Assembly (NCBI GenBank): GCA_018398815.1
Contig: CM031595.1
Location: forward strand, 139,864,080 to 139,928,079
Source: Conus ventricosus
Taxonomy: Eukaryota > Mollusca > Gastropoda > Neogastropoda > Conidae
Reading direction: 5' to 3'
DNA length: 64,000 bases
Positions within the stretch are counted from its first letter, which is position 1; every line of letters begins with the position of its first letter. The translations under genes were made by a program, and so were the position numbers. This document shows, in pieces, positions 25,891 to 36,329 of the stretch. The notes under the pieces are model-generated. The model saw only the letters and a list, made by a program, of their open reading frames with translations, had not been told where the DNA came from and did not search any database.

Positions 25891-27798
25891 GTTTAATGGG
25901 CTGGAAATAAAAATGGGGGTGTTTTGGGATTGTTATTTTTTCCTGCTAAACAAAAACCCTTTTCCCCAAAAGGGTTGAAAATGTGCAGGGCTGATGCTGG
26001 GATAATGTTTTGATTCCCCCTCTTTTTCCAAACCCTTTCCCGGGTGGGGTTTCCCCCCAAAGATATGGGTTGGGAAAAAAAATATTTTTCAAACTTTATT
26101 TGATAAAATGTTTTTTCCCGAAGTTCAGTGAACACTAACAACCCGTTTTTTTTAGTAAATTTGTTGTGATTTTAGTGGGTTTTAATTTTTGTTTATGTTC
26201 AGAAAAATTTCTGTTTTTTTAAACAAAAAAAATTTATCATTATATGTATTTGGTCTATCCGTAATACAAAAACGTTGTTTTTGATTCTGGGTGTTGGGGA
26301 AGGATTTGACAAGAAAAAATTTTCCCAAATATCTAAGATAATGCTAAAATTTAAAGAGAGTGGGGATATTTGTGAACTAAAACCCAAAAAAAAACAAATT
26401 TTTGTCCCTTGAAAACCCGGATTGTTTTTTCCCCAATTTCACATTGAAATTTTTCATATAAAAAAACAATTGTGGGGGGGGAAAGCCCCTCCAAAATTAC
26501 ACAGGGGTTCAGTAAAAAACTAAAACCCCTTTTTGGGGGATTTCTATGTTTTTTTTGTTTTGCCCGCTGTGGACTAATGAAAGTTGCAAAAATATAATTT
26601 TTTTAAACCGTTGAATTATAAGGGTTACCTTTTTACTCGAAAGCACAAAATCAAAATTTTTTGGAGATATTAAAAGCCGGGGATAAGAAAAAGCATGCAA
26701 AACATCAAAAGTTTTCTCAACCAATACATCAGCCCAAACACATTAGGTGAAACCCCGCCCAAAAAGTCAAAATTTTGGGTCTGGGAAACCGAAAAACCCG
26801 GCTGGAGTTCCCCCAATGAAAGGGGTAAAAAAATATAAATATATGAATTATCAAGCTTTTATTGTGAGTACAGATGTTTGTCCTGAAGGGTTTTGTGGGC
26901 ACTAACCAAAATTTTTTTTGTTAATTTTATTGTGATTTTAGTGCTATATTTTTTGTCTTTGTTTTGAAAAAAAGCCTTTTTCCCCAAACAAAACATTTAT
27001 CATTATATAAGTATTTGGTTATCAGTACAAAACCAAAAAAACAGTTGATTTTGATATCTGGCTGTAGCCAAGGAATTTTGAAAGAAAATTTCCCCAAATA
27101 TCTAAGAAGTATGTCAAGAAATTTAAAAAGGGAGTGGGGATAAATTATGAACCTACCCCAAAAAAACAAAATTTTTGGGCCCCTTTAAAATCAAAGGGTT
27201 TTAAACCCTACCCAAAAAATACTAATTTTCCCTATAAAAATCAATTTTGGGGGTTTTAAAGATTACCAGGGTTTTTTTAAAAATTTGTTTAAAATAAAGG
27301 GTAAAAAAAAAAAATTTTTTGGGTGGGGGAAAAGTTAAAAGGTTGTGAATAAAATTAATGGTTGAAAAAAAAAAAAAAGGTTAAAAAAATTTTTTTCATT
27401 AAAAAAAATTTTTTTAAAATTAGGGTATTTTTAAAAAACCAAAAAAGGTTTAAAAAAAAAAAAAAATTAGGGAAAAAATAAAAATTTTTGGAAAAAAAAC
27501 CCGGGGGGGGGTTTAAAAAGGGGTTTTAAAAAAGGATTTAAAAAAAATTTTTAAAAAAATTTTTTTGGGAAAAAAGGGGGAAAAATTTGGAATTTTGGGG
27601 GGAAAAAAATTTTTATAAAATTTTTTAAAAAAAAAAAAAATAAAAATTTTTTTTTCCCCCAAAAAATTTTAAAAAAGGGTTTTTGGTGGTTTAAAGGAAA
27701 TTAAATTTTTAAAATTTAAATTTTAAGAAACAAGGGGGGTTTTTTTCCCAAAAAAATTGGGGCCCTTTAAAAAAAGTTTAAAAAAAAAATTAAATTTT

Positions 27799-27832
<34 letters not shown>

Positions 27833-28440
27833 GGGTTAAAAAAAAAATGGGGGGGGGTTTTTTTTTTTTGGGGGGATTTGGGGGGGAAAGGGGAAAAAAA
27901 ACATAAAAGGGAAAAAAAAGAAAAAAAATAAATTTTTTGGGAAAAAAAGGGGGGTTTTTTTTTTTTAAAAAAAAAGGGAAAAAAAGGGGTTGGGAAAAAA
28001 AATTTTTTGGGGGGGGAAAAAATTTTAAAAAAGGGGCAAAGGGAAAAAAAAAGGGGGGGGGTTTTGGGGGAAAAAAAATTTAAAAAATAAAAGGGGAAAA
28101 AGGGGGGGAAAAAAAAAAAATTTTTTTTAAAAATTTAAAAGGGGTTTTTGGGAAAATTTTTTGGGAAAAAAAGGGGGAAATTTTAAAATTTTCGTTTTGC
28201 TGCTGTGGGGTTATGTATGCTTGCAAAGTATTTTTTTTGGTAAAAACCTGAATTATGAAGTTATTTAGCATACTCAGAGGAATCAGAATCTAATAATATT
28301 TGGAGATATTATAGCCCAAGGTATAACAAGAAAACATGCAAAAATCTAAGAGATATCTTTACTAGAAAATGAGCACTGATCAAAACAGTGAACCTACCGC
28401 AAAAAGTCAAATTTTGCTCCGGCACACAGAAGTTCAAAAC
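25891..28440. repeat. Degraded tandem repeat, ~385-bp unit in ~770-bp pairs
   Basis: The block CCAAATATCTAAG with its flanks occurs near 26325 and 27095, about 770 bases apart. A related block, GGAGATATTA then AAGAAAA-CATGCAAAA, occurs near 26660 and 28300. A C-rich motif then AAAAAGTCAAA-TTTTG recurs near 26380, 26757, 27155 and 28393, roughly 385 bases apart where the sequence is readable. This suggests a satellite with a two-unit higher-order period. Stretched homopolymers, especially 27290-28190, prevent a firm unit length. Confidence 0.5.
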
Positions 28441-28470
28441 TGATACAAAATAGCGGCAGTCAAGGGTTAA
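28441..28470 (+). mobile_element. Right terminus of a piggyBac-like element with TTAA
   Basis: Read inward from the right, the sequence is TTAACCCTTGACTGCC. It closely matches the left terminus at 63182 (TTAACCCGTTGAGTGCC). The TTAA at 28467-28470 is the typical piggyBac target duplication. Bases to its right are hAT coding sequence that continues in frame with the bases left of 63182, so the two ends flank one insertion now split across the scaffold. Confidence 0.65.
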
Positions 28471-29350
28471 GTATCGCACCACCCCAGGAAACAATTTGTC
28501 CCCCCCCCCCCCCCCCCCCCTCCCTTCCCAACTCTCATCAGTCCCCAACACAAACGGTCCATTCTGCAGTCAAGATGCAGCAGCGTTTAGGCTTCCATGA
28601 GAAGGGTCCTTACAATGTGTGTTGTCTTTGTTCGACCGCTCTTCACTGTTTGGCGATCTCCGAATCTGAGAACGCTTCTTTAAAAAGCTGGGATGCATGG
28701 TCGGCTGCGCCAAGAGCGATGTTTGTGCTCGACGAAAAATCCGGCCACCAATGCTTCAGCCCGAATTACCCTTTTCCTAATTTCATCCTCTTTTGAGGTG
28801 TCTACAGTCTGAAAAAACTGTGTGATGCTGGAAGAATTCGGCGCGTTAGAGGAATCGATGTGCTTGCGTGACTCATAGCGACGCTTCACATCCACCATCC
28901 CGCCATGGGAAACTGTGAAGTCCGACCGCAAGTGGTACAACCGTGCACAATTTACACCTTTAGCCGAAGGTCGTATGCAGGGGAACTTTTCCGGTATTCT
29001 TTTCGGAACTTTTGACCAAGTTTTTTTTTTTGTATCTTGTCCAAAAACTTTCTACTCCACGTTTCGACATTTTCGTAGCTAAAACTTCAAAAGGACGCCA
29101 ACTTCGCTCAATGGTAAAGATGGTGAAACGAACTGCGCATGACCGGAAACGCTTCTTGAAGATTACTGGTTATATGCACGGCACCGTGCGTGTCTGTATA
29201 TAAGCCGATTTTTTCGTCGTTATTTTTTTGTGTTGTTGTTGTTGTTGAAAACTTTCAATGCGTAATTTTTTTGGCTAAATGCGTAAGGGCGTAAGAATTA
29301 TCACTTGGGCGTAATAAATTACGCGAAATGCGTAATGGTTGGCAGGTCTG
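28471..29350 (-). mobile_element. hAT-like DNA transposon, 5' part
   Basis: On the minus strand the element starts at 29350 with CAGACCTGCCAACC, the same 14-base end found in inverted orientation at 62492. Beyond it lie repeated GCGTAA motifs, then coding sequence for the N-terminus of a transposase. It stops at the piggyBac TTAA at 28467-28470 and continues at 63181-62492. Flanks are TGGAATCA on both sides (29349-29356 and 62484-62491), an 8-bp duplication as expected for hAT. On the right the end and duplication overlap by TG, so two bases are missing. Confidence 0.75.
28474..28940 (-). pseudogene. hAT-like transposase, N-terminal part with zinc-finger-like segment
   Basis: The minus strand encodes a BED-like finger segment (SDFTVSHGGMVDVKR, ESRKHI), then EDEIRKRVIRAEALVAGFFVEH, a pattern seen in a family of animal hAT-type proteins related to DUF4371/ZNF862-like sequences. 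After a frame break it resumes as TDESWEG, a C-run (28500-28520) and DKLFPGVVRYL at the TTAA. Several frames are needed, so this copy is broken, at least partly by run-length errors. The expected upstream Cys pair is not in frame. In hAT elements such proteins bind the transposon ends and catalyse cut-and-paste transposition. Confidence 0.65.
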
Positions 29351-29356
29351 GAATCA

Positions 29357-29975
29357 AAATGCAAGTCTGTACAGGATAAATGATTGCAAAATAACTAGAG
29401 ATCCCCCCAAATGACAACAGAGTTATGCATGACATCTACAGATCTCTCGAGATTCCTAGAACATCAAATAATTTGATTTGCAAGGTATCCATGGGATCCA
29501 TGGAAAAGCCATGAAATGATACAATGTTTGTAAAGATATCCAGAATCACCACAAATGACAACAAACATTTGCAATAGTATCCAAGGATCTCAACAATGAT
29601 TAACAAAGGTGTGAATGAGCTATACTTCAAAAGGAATGATAGTATGGAGTTGAGACAAACACTGAACGAGCTGCATGTCAAAAGGCACAACAGAATCTTG
29701 TCAAGATAAACATTAAACATTGTATTTCTATGGTGTAACAGCATCACTGGGTAACACGAAAATTCTTGAAAAAGAACACAAGTAAAAAGAATTTAAGTGC
29801 CTCGAAATAGAAAACACACACACACAACACACACACACACACACACACACACAACACCACACACACATACACACATACACATACACACACACACACACTC
29901 ATAAGCATGAACCCTTCAACGGCAAAAATATCCCAAACAAAATTAGTGTCAAGTTTTTAAAGGAGTCATCCTTAC
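29357..29975. other. INTS9 intron sequence with an AC microsatellite
   Basis: This stretch lies between the hAT right flank and the next INTS9 exon. An AC repeat runs from about 29814 to 29904. Nothing else was recognised. Confidence 0.6.
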
Positions 29976-30020
29976 CTTTGGGTGTGTGGTCAAAGTTGAT
30001 GAGGCACTTACATAGCAAAT
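29976..30020 (-). CDS. INTS9: INTS9 exon, 15 codons
   Basis: The acceptor is TGTTTGTCAG and the donor AAG|GTAAGG. The 45 bases encode ICYVSASSTLTTHPK (phase 0 to 0), which corresponds to the INTS9 segment just after the SNWIIQS-type motif in the beta-CASP region. The previous exon is 30570-30659. The next exon in the protein is not to the left, as it should be, but at 61299-61410 in the second contig. This is key evidence for a scaffold error. Confidence 0.85.
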
Positions 30021-30569
30021 CTGACAAACAGACACAGGATGCACACTGTTTACTATGGCAACCTGACATGAAAACCAGCCTTTTCTCTACAACATCTAAA
30101 TGAGTTACACTTGTGAAATGGCTGACTCTTTATCAAAGTAAATTTGCTTTCATACCAAATAATGTTATAAATTTCACCTTTTTTTTTAGTGATATTATTC
30201 TTATGTGGGAAATCATCTATGCATACATGCCCAAACATATTCATACCATGCAAACATTAAGCAGTTTATTCACTTTGACATAAAGTGACATGCCAGTCCT
30301 AAGGTTCAATCCTAACAGGAAAATTTGCACCATTTAATGACACTGAAAAAATATTGTAACACTTTTACTCACATAAAAAAGCAGCATTTTCAATTCCATC
30401 CAAAAAACAATTACAGCAACAAATAATCCCTGATATTCTTATTGTCTAACAATAGCAATCATATCCATGACTTTCCCATTGACAAAAAAAAAATATTCAG
30501 AATTACATGTATTTTGTACACCATAAAAAATTTATCAGTAATGACTGTGGGTTCTCCGTCAGCTCCTAC
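30021..30569. other. INTS9 intron
   Basis: AT-rich intron without a recognisable insert. Confidence 0.6.
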
Positions 30570-30659
30570 CTTTTCATGGGAGGACTGTATCACCCAGTTA
30601 CAGCTGCCTATGGCCCAGCCAGAGCTGGTGGCCGACACCTGGACAGCTCCAAACACGTC
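30570..30659 (-). CDS. INTS9: INTS9 exon, 30 codons (beta-CASP region)
   Basis: The acceptor is CCTGGCAG and the donor AAAAG|GTAGGAG. The exon is phase 0 to 0 and encodes FGAVQVSATSSGWAIGSCNW followed by VIQSSHEK. This is strongly similar to the animal INTS9 stretch in which a Gly-Ala-Val-Gln strand is followed by a Ser-Gly-Tyr/Trp and a Ser-Asn/Cys-Asn-Trp motif. It belongs to the beta-CASP fold that packs with INTS11. The intact frame argues for a functional gene. Confidence 0.92.
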
Positions 30660-31651
30660 CTGCCAGGGTCCCATACATACAAATGATTTAGATGTTCAAG
30701 TTTCCCCAGCAGTAAAGGAGAAATATTGGTCATTAACGCAAGAGGCTGGTGTTATCACCACTAAAAGATATTTTTTACCCTCACTAAAAGAAATGTGCGG
30801 AAAACCTACCTCAACTGTCCCGAGTGCAAATAGAATAAATGGCAAAAAACCTCTCCACTCTGACATTATGGAGCTGGTGAGCAAAAAGTCAAACGTAACC
30901 TGACAGACAGAAGATGGAGTGCTCTGAAGTAGGACAACCTGTATCCATGAAAGGGCTTGAAAAACTGAGCAATAACTTTAATGTACCAGTGGCATGCCCT
31001 TTAAAAGGAGATCACTCCTCTAGATGTTGAGGAAGGTACATCTGTTTGTCAATTCATCTATACCCATCTTTCTAGCCACCTGTACCCAAATCAGCTCCAG
31101 GCACTTAGTTCAGTTTGACAAGCAAGTGGAACAGAATTTTAAAATACTATACATTCTTGGCATTCTAAAACTGGGGCTTGTACATGACAGAGAAATACAA
31201 ATGAATAAATAATTGTTTCTAACATTCCAAATCACATAAAATGTTCATATCCTTACCTGACCACACTACTGCCATTATCCCACTCCATTCACATGTACGA
31301 ATTCTCAATGAATCTGACGTCAACAAAATTTCAAGGGAACTAAACCATCCCTCCATCCATGCTTTCCTCAGTATATGGCTCAACTTACATAATTCTCAGC
31401 ATCTTCATTTCAAGAATTTTCCTGTTCAAAAAATCAAAATGAGCAAATAAACCAGGCCTTTCAAATAGCACCCACCCCTCCACACCCTCTTCTCTTCCAC
31501 CCAGTCATTTCCCCCACCTCCACCCACCCCCTTCCTCCAACCACCGCCTCTCTCTCAACCCCCAGTCATTGAAAGAAAAGACCAGAACACCTATCAAACT
31601 AACAGAAGTTCAGTACATAGCAAGCATACCAGTTATTCACCGGGAACTCAC
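30660..31651. other. INTS9 intron
   Basis: No insert was recognised. A C/A-rich patch lies at about 31470-31565. Confidence 0.6.
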
Positions 31652-31772
31652 CAGTTTCTGGTTGTGACCAACTATCTGCACTTTGGAGAGACAGGCATCG
31701 ATGTCATGCTGAGTGAACAATTTACGCCAACTCTGGGGTTCCTTTGCTGTTTTCAGGCAGGGGGGGAGCAGG
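31652..31772 (-). CDS. INTS9: INTS9 exon, ~40 codons
   Basis: The acceptor is TGCGTAG and the donor CTG|GTGAGTTCC. The exon completes a split codon and then encodes LLPPCLKTAKEPQSWRKLF followed by TQHDIDACLSKVQIVGHNQKL. This matches the INTS9 linker around the conserved Trp-Arg and the Leu-Ser-Lys-[IV]-Gln-[LI]-Val-Gly motif. The split codon fits the AG left by exon 33742-33828, and the exon ends in phase 0 as exon 30570-30659 requires. Confidence 0.9.
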
Positions 31773-33741
31773 CTACGCACAGACAATGCTCTTCACCTTA
31801 TTTGGCAAATAGATATTAGATAAACAAATAAGTGAAACAGGGAGATAGACAGATAGCGCAGAGGTTAAAGGCTGAAGTCCTATAGTCTAATGGCTGTAGG
31901 GACAGAACTTACAGAGGGCCACTGTGTCAGCAGCATGGCTTAATGGAAGGCAAAGCCCATCCCTCTCCTTTGCCACTTAACCTTTCCTGTCCTGAACCAG
32001 GAAACCATACGGCTTTTGCACAAAATATATGCTATAAGTACCAAATGGAACTCAAAAGTATCATCACCAACATCACACAACCTAAACAATTAGCACAGAA
32101 TACATACTGTAAGTACTAAAATGGAACTCCAAAGTACCATCATCAACGTCAACAACCTAAACAATCTACATTACATGAAAAGTAATTAATGACCTCTTCA
32201 TGCCCTGCTGCCGTGGTGTCTACAATTTTGATCTCTCCTCCATTTCAACAGCTGTGATGTATGTCAAAGTCTCTCAGGTCAGCACATTCACAGAGACTGT
32301 TGATGGACGGACAAAGCCACCATTTCCTGCAGGCAGTGATCCCTCAATCTGGTTCAACTGCACGGTCTATGTCACACGACAATGTTTCCAGCTGAAAATA
32401 CCTTTCCAAAAAGGCACCGAAAACTTACAGCCGAAGGTTCATAGCTGTTTGGTTCCAGGCATGTCACATGATCAACTTTCCATGGCAAAATGTCAGATCC
32501 CAGCAGTTTACACTGCATTGCTGACTGCCTGATTGTGATTGTCAGTGACATACGACTGCTTGGATTTTTGTCCCCGTCCTTGTCAAGCCTACCTTCTACC
32601 TCATGTCACCCCATGTCCCCAAATACTTAAATGTTCTTTGAAGAAATAGTATTTTAAAATTCTCAAATAAAGCCTTTACAGCCATTCATTGGCTGTTGGC
32701 TTCTGATGCCAGTTTCACACAACAAATTCTGCCAATCTAGAGAATGTCGTTAACAAGAAAACTGAAAATGGGTTTGAAACCTTACTTCATTCATTTACAA
32801 CAGAAAGCACAGAAAACATGCTCTGCACAATTACTTCACCTTGAAGCACTATTTCACAACTTATGTGTGACTTAGGCCAAGGCAATTTTTTACCATCAGT
32901 AGAAGTTTTGCAAGTTGTTAAATCTGAACAGACACTGCTCAAGTAAGGTGACTCAGCAGAAGCACAGGGTCTGCTCCTGTGAGTAATCTGATGGCAACTT
33001 GACCATCGATAGCTCTAAGGACTGCTGGTACAAAAGGAGTCAGCAAGTGAAGGAGTATAAGGGTATGGACTGGGTGAAGTATGTGTATAATGCCATTTGT
33101 AGTGCTCAAAATAAAAGGCTGCTAAAACAGAGACAGAAACAGAAAGAACTACAATAACAACAAAACACATACAGAGAAAAACATAGATTAATGGATAAAT
33201 GTAATTATTAGAAGAAAAAAAAAATAAATAATAAGGAAACTAACATACACCCAAGACCCTCAAAATTCCAATCACATATGCCTTCATCTCTCACCTATTC
33301 ATAGAAAAATAGTTTGTGGATATTACACCAAAAGTGATTAATGATTCACTTTCATTGTGGATATTAAACCAAAAGTGATTAATGATTCAATTTCATTGTG
33401 GATATTACACCAAAAGTGATTAATGATTCAATTTCATTGTGGATATTACACCAAAAGTGATTAATGATTCAATTTCATTGTGGATATTACACCAAAAGTG
33501 ATTAATGATTCAATTCATTTACATTTCCCCCCAGTGATATGAATAAATAAAATACATATCATCCTGACAAACCACAAACAGCTTCAGTGTCTTCAAGAGG
33601 TCAATACTTCTAGGCTAGTCCATGCTCGCTACACCACATCTGCTAAGCAAGTAACCACAATGCTAAGAGGTCATGCACACATTTATAAATATTCATAATG
33701 GCAAGGAGCAAAATGCCAAGAACACACAACATGGCCAGTAC
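31773..33741. other. INTS9 intron
   Basis: This is a 2 kb intron with a 41-bp tandem repeat (listed separately). A plus-strand open frame at 32200-32532 (110 codons) has no recognisable family and lies antisense to INTS9. I regard it as probably chance. Confidence 0.6.
33314..33519. repeat. 41-bp tandem repeat, five copies
   Basis: The unit TTGTGGATATTACACCAAAA plus GTGATTAATGATTCAATTTCA is repeated five times almost without change. Only one C/A change in the second copy and small differences in the first and last units are seen. The uniformity suggests recent expansion. Confidence 0.95.
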
Positions 33742-33828
33742 CTTGCAAATTCCTCTTCTTTCCAGTAGCTAGCAGTTTTCAGCTTCGGGTTCCTCTCCAT
33801 GTATTTGACAATCTCCTCCATGAACATT
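33742..33828 (-). CDS. INTS9: INTS9 exon, 29 codons
   Basis: The acceptor is TTTGGACAG and the donor CAAG|GTACTGG. It encodes MFMEEIVKYMERNPK followed by LKTASYWKEEEFA, with partial codons at both ends. This matches the INTS9 segment after the ATEPT motif, where a Met-Glu-Glu-Leu/Ile-Val helix is followed by a Trp-Lys pair. The start phase needs two bases from the previous exon, whereas 34952-35090 as written supplies one. A single missing G there (ACGGAAG for ACGGGAAG) would restore the frame and the expected Gly-Arg. Confidence 0.9.
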
Positions 33829-34189
33829 CTGTCCAAACAGTCCCAAAGATGGGGAAGCTTTCACTTAGAAGCAAATTACACAGAAGGGTTTTGTGAAGTG
33901 GAGGATCAGTCGATAACACTCTCACTTAAAAACTAGGAAAATTCCAGGCCCAGGGTTCCATTCTCCCATGCAGCAATGTTGTTTCTGTCCCCCCCCCCCC
34001 CCCTCCACTCCCTCCCAACTCCACCAGACTTTGGTAGTGGTCTGAGAGCTAGTCTTTCAAACAAACGGCAAACCAAGGTCCTGTACTCAGCATCTGTTTG
34101 AATACATGAAATAACCCATGGCCACAAGAAAGTAGTTAAAATTCTAAAGAAAAAATTTACTTTGATGGGAACACACACACACCACACAC

Positions 34190-34264
<75 letters not shown>

Positions 34265-34689
34265 CACATCCAAATTTAGGAGGCAACTAAGTAACAGGAG
34301 AAGAAAAAGTCAAGCGTTTTGACATAAATTCCATAATAAGCATGCGAGAAAGGAGAAAGTATGTTCCCACAATCATCAGAGGTTGGAAATGTCTGCTAAA
34401 GAAATGTTGACTGTTAACAATTAATGGCTTCACACATCAGAGGTAACAAATCAAAAGAGTTCAGACATTAGGGGATACAGAGCAGTAGGAGGTAACTGGG
34501 GGTATGATCAGAGAGGTAGCATAGTTTCCTCTTAATTTTTCATTGACATCTCAAGGAAGTGCTCAAAGCATGACAAGCTGATGATCGTCACGTGAACAAC
34601 TAAGTTAACAAAAATTTTCTTTAAACGGAATGCCACACATACATGCAAATTTGAATCTATACCCATATATACACTCAATCACTCAGTGA

Positions 34690-34732
34690 CACATGCACAT
34701 ACACACAAACACATTCACACGCACGCACGCCA

Positions 34733-34773
<41 letters not shown>

Positions 34774-34850
34774 CACACATACACACACACACACAAACAC
34801 CACACACACACACACACACACACATACACACACAAACACACATACACACA

Positions 34851-34881
<31 letters not shown>

Positions 34882-34884
34882 CAC

Positions 34885-34919
<35 letters not shown>

Positions 34920-34951
34920 CACACACACACCACACACACACACACACACAC
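34690..34951. repeat. AC microsatellite touching an INTS9 donor
   Basis: About 260 bases of AC repeats with occasional AAC or CCAC breaks end directly at the donor of the exon 34952-35090. On the transcribed strand the intron therefore starts as a GT repeat. Confidence 0.95.
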
Positions 34952-35090
34952 CTTCCGTCTGCAAGGTCGGTTCAGTGGCAAAGACCTTGCCCCTGAAGTT
35001 GGTGAATTTGGTCAGGTAGGGCAAAGCCAACATGGTGCTGTGGTTGGAGATGAGGATGGCATCGATCTGTGACATGTCAGCTAAGCTGAA
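34952..35090 (-). CDS. INTS9: INTS9 exon, ~46 codons (metallo-beta-lactamase region)
   Basis: The acceptor is CTGTTCCAG and the donor AAG|GTGTGTGT. It encodes MSQIDAILISNHSTMLALPY then LTKFTNFRGKVFATEPTLQT. In the active paralogue INTS11 and in CPSF73 this position carries the metal-binding His-x-His-x-Asp-His motif. Here it reads SNHSTMLALPY, consistent with INTS9 being the catalytically inactive partner. One G appears to be missing near the 3' end of the exon, most likely an assembly error. Confidence 0.93.
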
Positions 35091-35392
35091 CTGGAACAGA
35101 CAAATGTCAATTCAGAAAATTCATAAAGTTCTAATAATAAAGTAAAAAGATACGTAAAGTAAAACAAACAGTAATCTGTATTAGGAAAGAAACCATCCTC
35201 ATGTTTATGCCAATTTTCTTGTAATTCTCGATCAGTCTGCTAATACCTTTTCTTCTCAAAGTCTTACAACATTGTTATATGATTTAGAAGTGCCATTGTA
35301 TGACTAAGTGAATGGACATCCGGTTTTAGAAAGCACAAGAAATTGAACCAATAACACCTGTATACCCCACACACACAAACACACACACACAC

Positions 35393-35441
<49 letters not shown>

Positions 35442-35594
35442 TAACAAATTAGTCATGAGATGTTAAGTGAGAACACACACACAAACACACAAAGACACAG
35501 ACACACACATGCATACAGAGTAACAAATTAGTAGTCATTAAATATAAGTGACAACACACAAACTTGCGCAAGCACGCATGCACACACACACACA

Positions 35595-35625
<31 letters not shown>

Positions 35626-35807
35626 CAGAAGAAAAGGCTATAATCACTCTGTACCTGGCATTGCCACCCATGACCTGAACTCACTGTTTACTCCTCAGCA
35701 TCTAGTTTCTTCATACTGCCAAAACAAAAGTTAAAACTTGGATGAATTACAGTTAACAACAGAAGTGCTAGTTTCATCAGAGCTGTGCAAAAAGAATTGA
35801 ATCTCAC
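35091..35807. other. INTS9 intron with AC repeats
   Basis: AC microsatellites lie at about 35368-35440 and 35579-35628. A shared AGAATAACAAATTAGT-like segment follows the first repeat and recurs near 35518, so the repeat unit may have been duplicated with its flank. Confidence 0.7.
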
Positions 35808-35876
35808 TTCTGGAACAGCAAACTCAAAGACTCCATCCACAAACACTTTGCCTGCACACTCCTTCAGTTCTGGCAT
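35808..35876 (-). CDS. INTS9: INTS9 exon, 23 codons
   Basis: The acceptor is TGCTACAG and the donor GAA|GTGAGAT. Phase 0 to 0, encoding LKECAGKVFVDGVFEFAVPE after MPE. It matches the INTS9 segment with Leu-Lys-Glu-Cys and Val-Phe-Val-Asp followed by a Phe and Pro-Glu. At least one exon should lie between this one and 51434-51561, because about 20 expected residues are absent and the phases do not join. I did not find it, and it may lie close to one of the two retroelements. Confidence 0.92.
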
Positions 35877-35975
35877 CTGTAGCAGAGGAAAAAGTAGTTA
35901 GTGCTCAAGTTTAAATACATGTATATATTGGGATGTGCTTCCTCACTTCATAATTCAGCCATCCGAAAATCAGAA

Positions 35976-36145
35976 AGGAATTTTTATTCTAAAATTACGT
36001 TTAATCTAACATATTACGTGGCTCACTAATGCAATAAGCGGCAGCAATTTGCTATCCCTGCCTCGTATACAATAAAGTCCGTACGGACAACAAACCCTTG
36101 AAAGGGCCTCGTGCCTTGCGCATGCTCAGAACCATCCTCTTTCCG
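35976..36145. repeat. DIRS terminal inverted repeat, 3' side
   Basis: Bases 36013-36144 are the reverse complement of about 41276-41406 with few changes. They share the GTCCGTACGGAC palindrome and the GCATGCTCAGAACCATCCTC block. The outermost ~37 bases (TTTTTATTCTAAAATTACG and onwards) are specific to this end and are copied in inverted form at 36216-36263. Confidence 0.93.
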
Positions 36146-36215
36146 AGGTATATCAAACCCTGACTGAGAACTCCTGATGGAACCAGGAAGGCGGGGAGGT
36201 AGGGAGGGCCTCTGC

Positions 36216-36306
36216 GTGAGCCACGGTAAGTATGTTAGATTAAACGTAATTTTAGAATAAAAATTTCCTTTTAATTACACATACTATACCGTGGCTCACT
36301 AATGCA
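36216..36306. repeat. DIRS internal complementary region
   Basis: The first half (36216-36265) is the reverse complement of the left outer end (about 35976-36025). The second half (36272-36306) is the reverse complement of the right outer end (about 41389-41421). The junction lies near 36266-36272. In the DIRS replication model this region templates the joining of the two ends into a circle. Confidence 0.93.
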
Positions 36307-36329
36307 GAGTAGCACTACCTGGAAGGAGG

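Noticed and set aside
28309..28551. Minus-strand frame read as one protein of 80 codons
   Set aside because: It joins hAT coding sequence to piggyBac terminal sequence across the TTAA at 28467-28470, so it is a chimera, not a gene.
32200..32532. Plus-strand frame of 110 codons inside an INTS9 intron
   Set aside because: It has no recognisable domain, no supporting signals and lies antisense in an intron. Chance is the simplest explanation.
34683..35075. Antisense and overlapping frames of Thr-His or Cys-Val repeats
   Set aside because: They arise from the AC microsatellite; only the INTS9 exon on the minus strand at 34952-35090 is supported.
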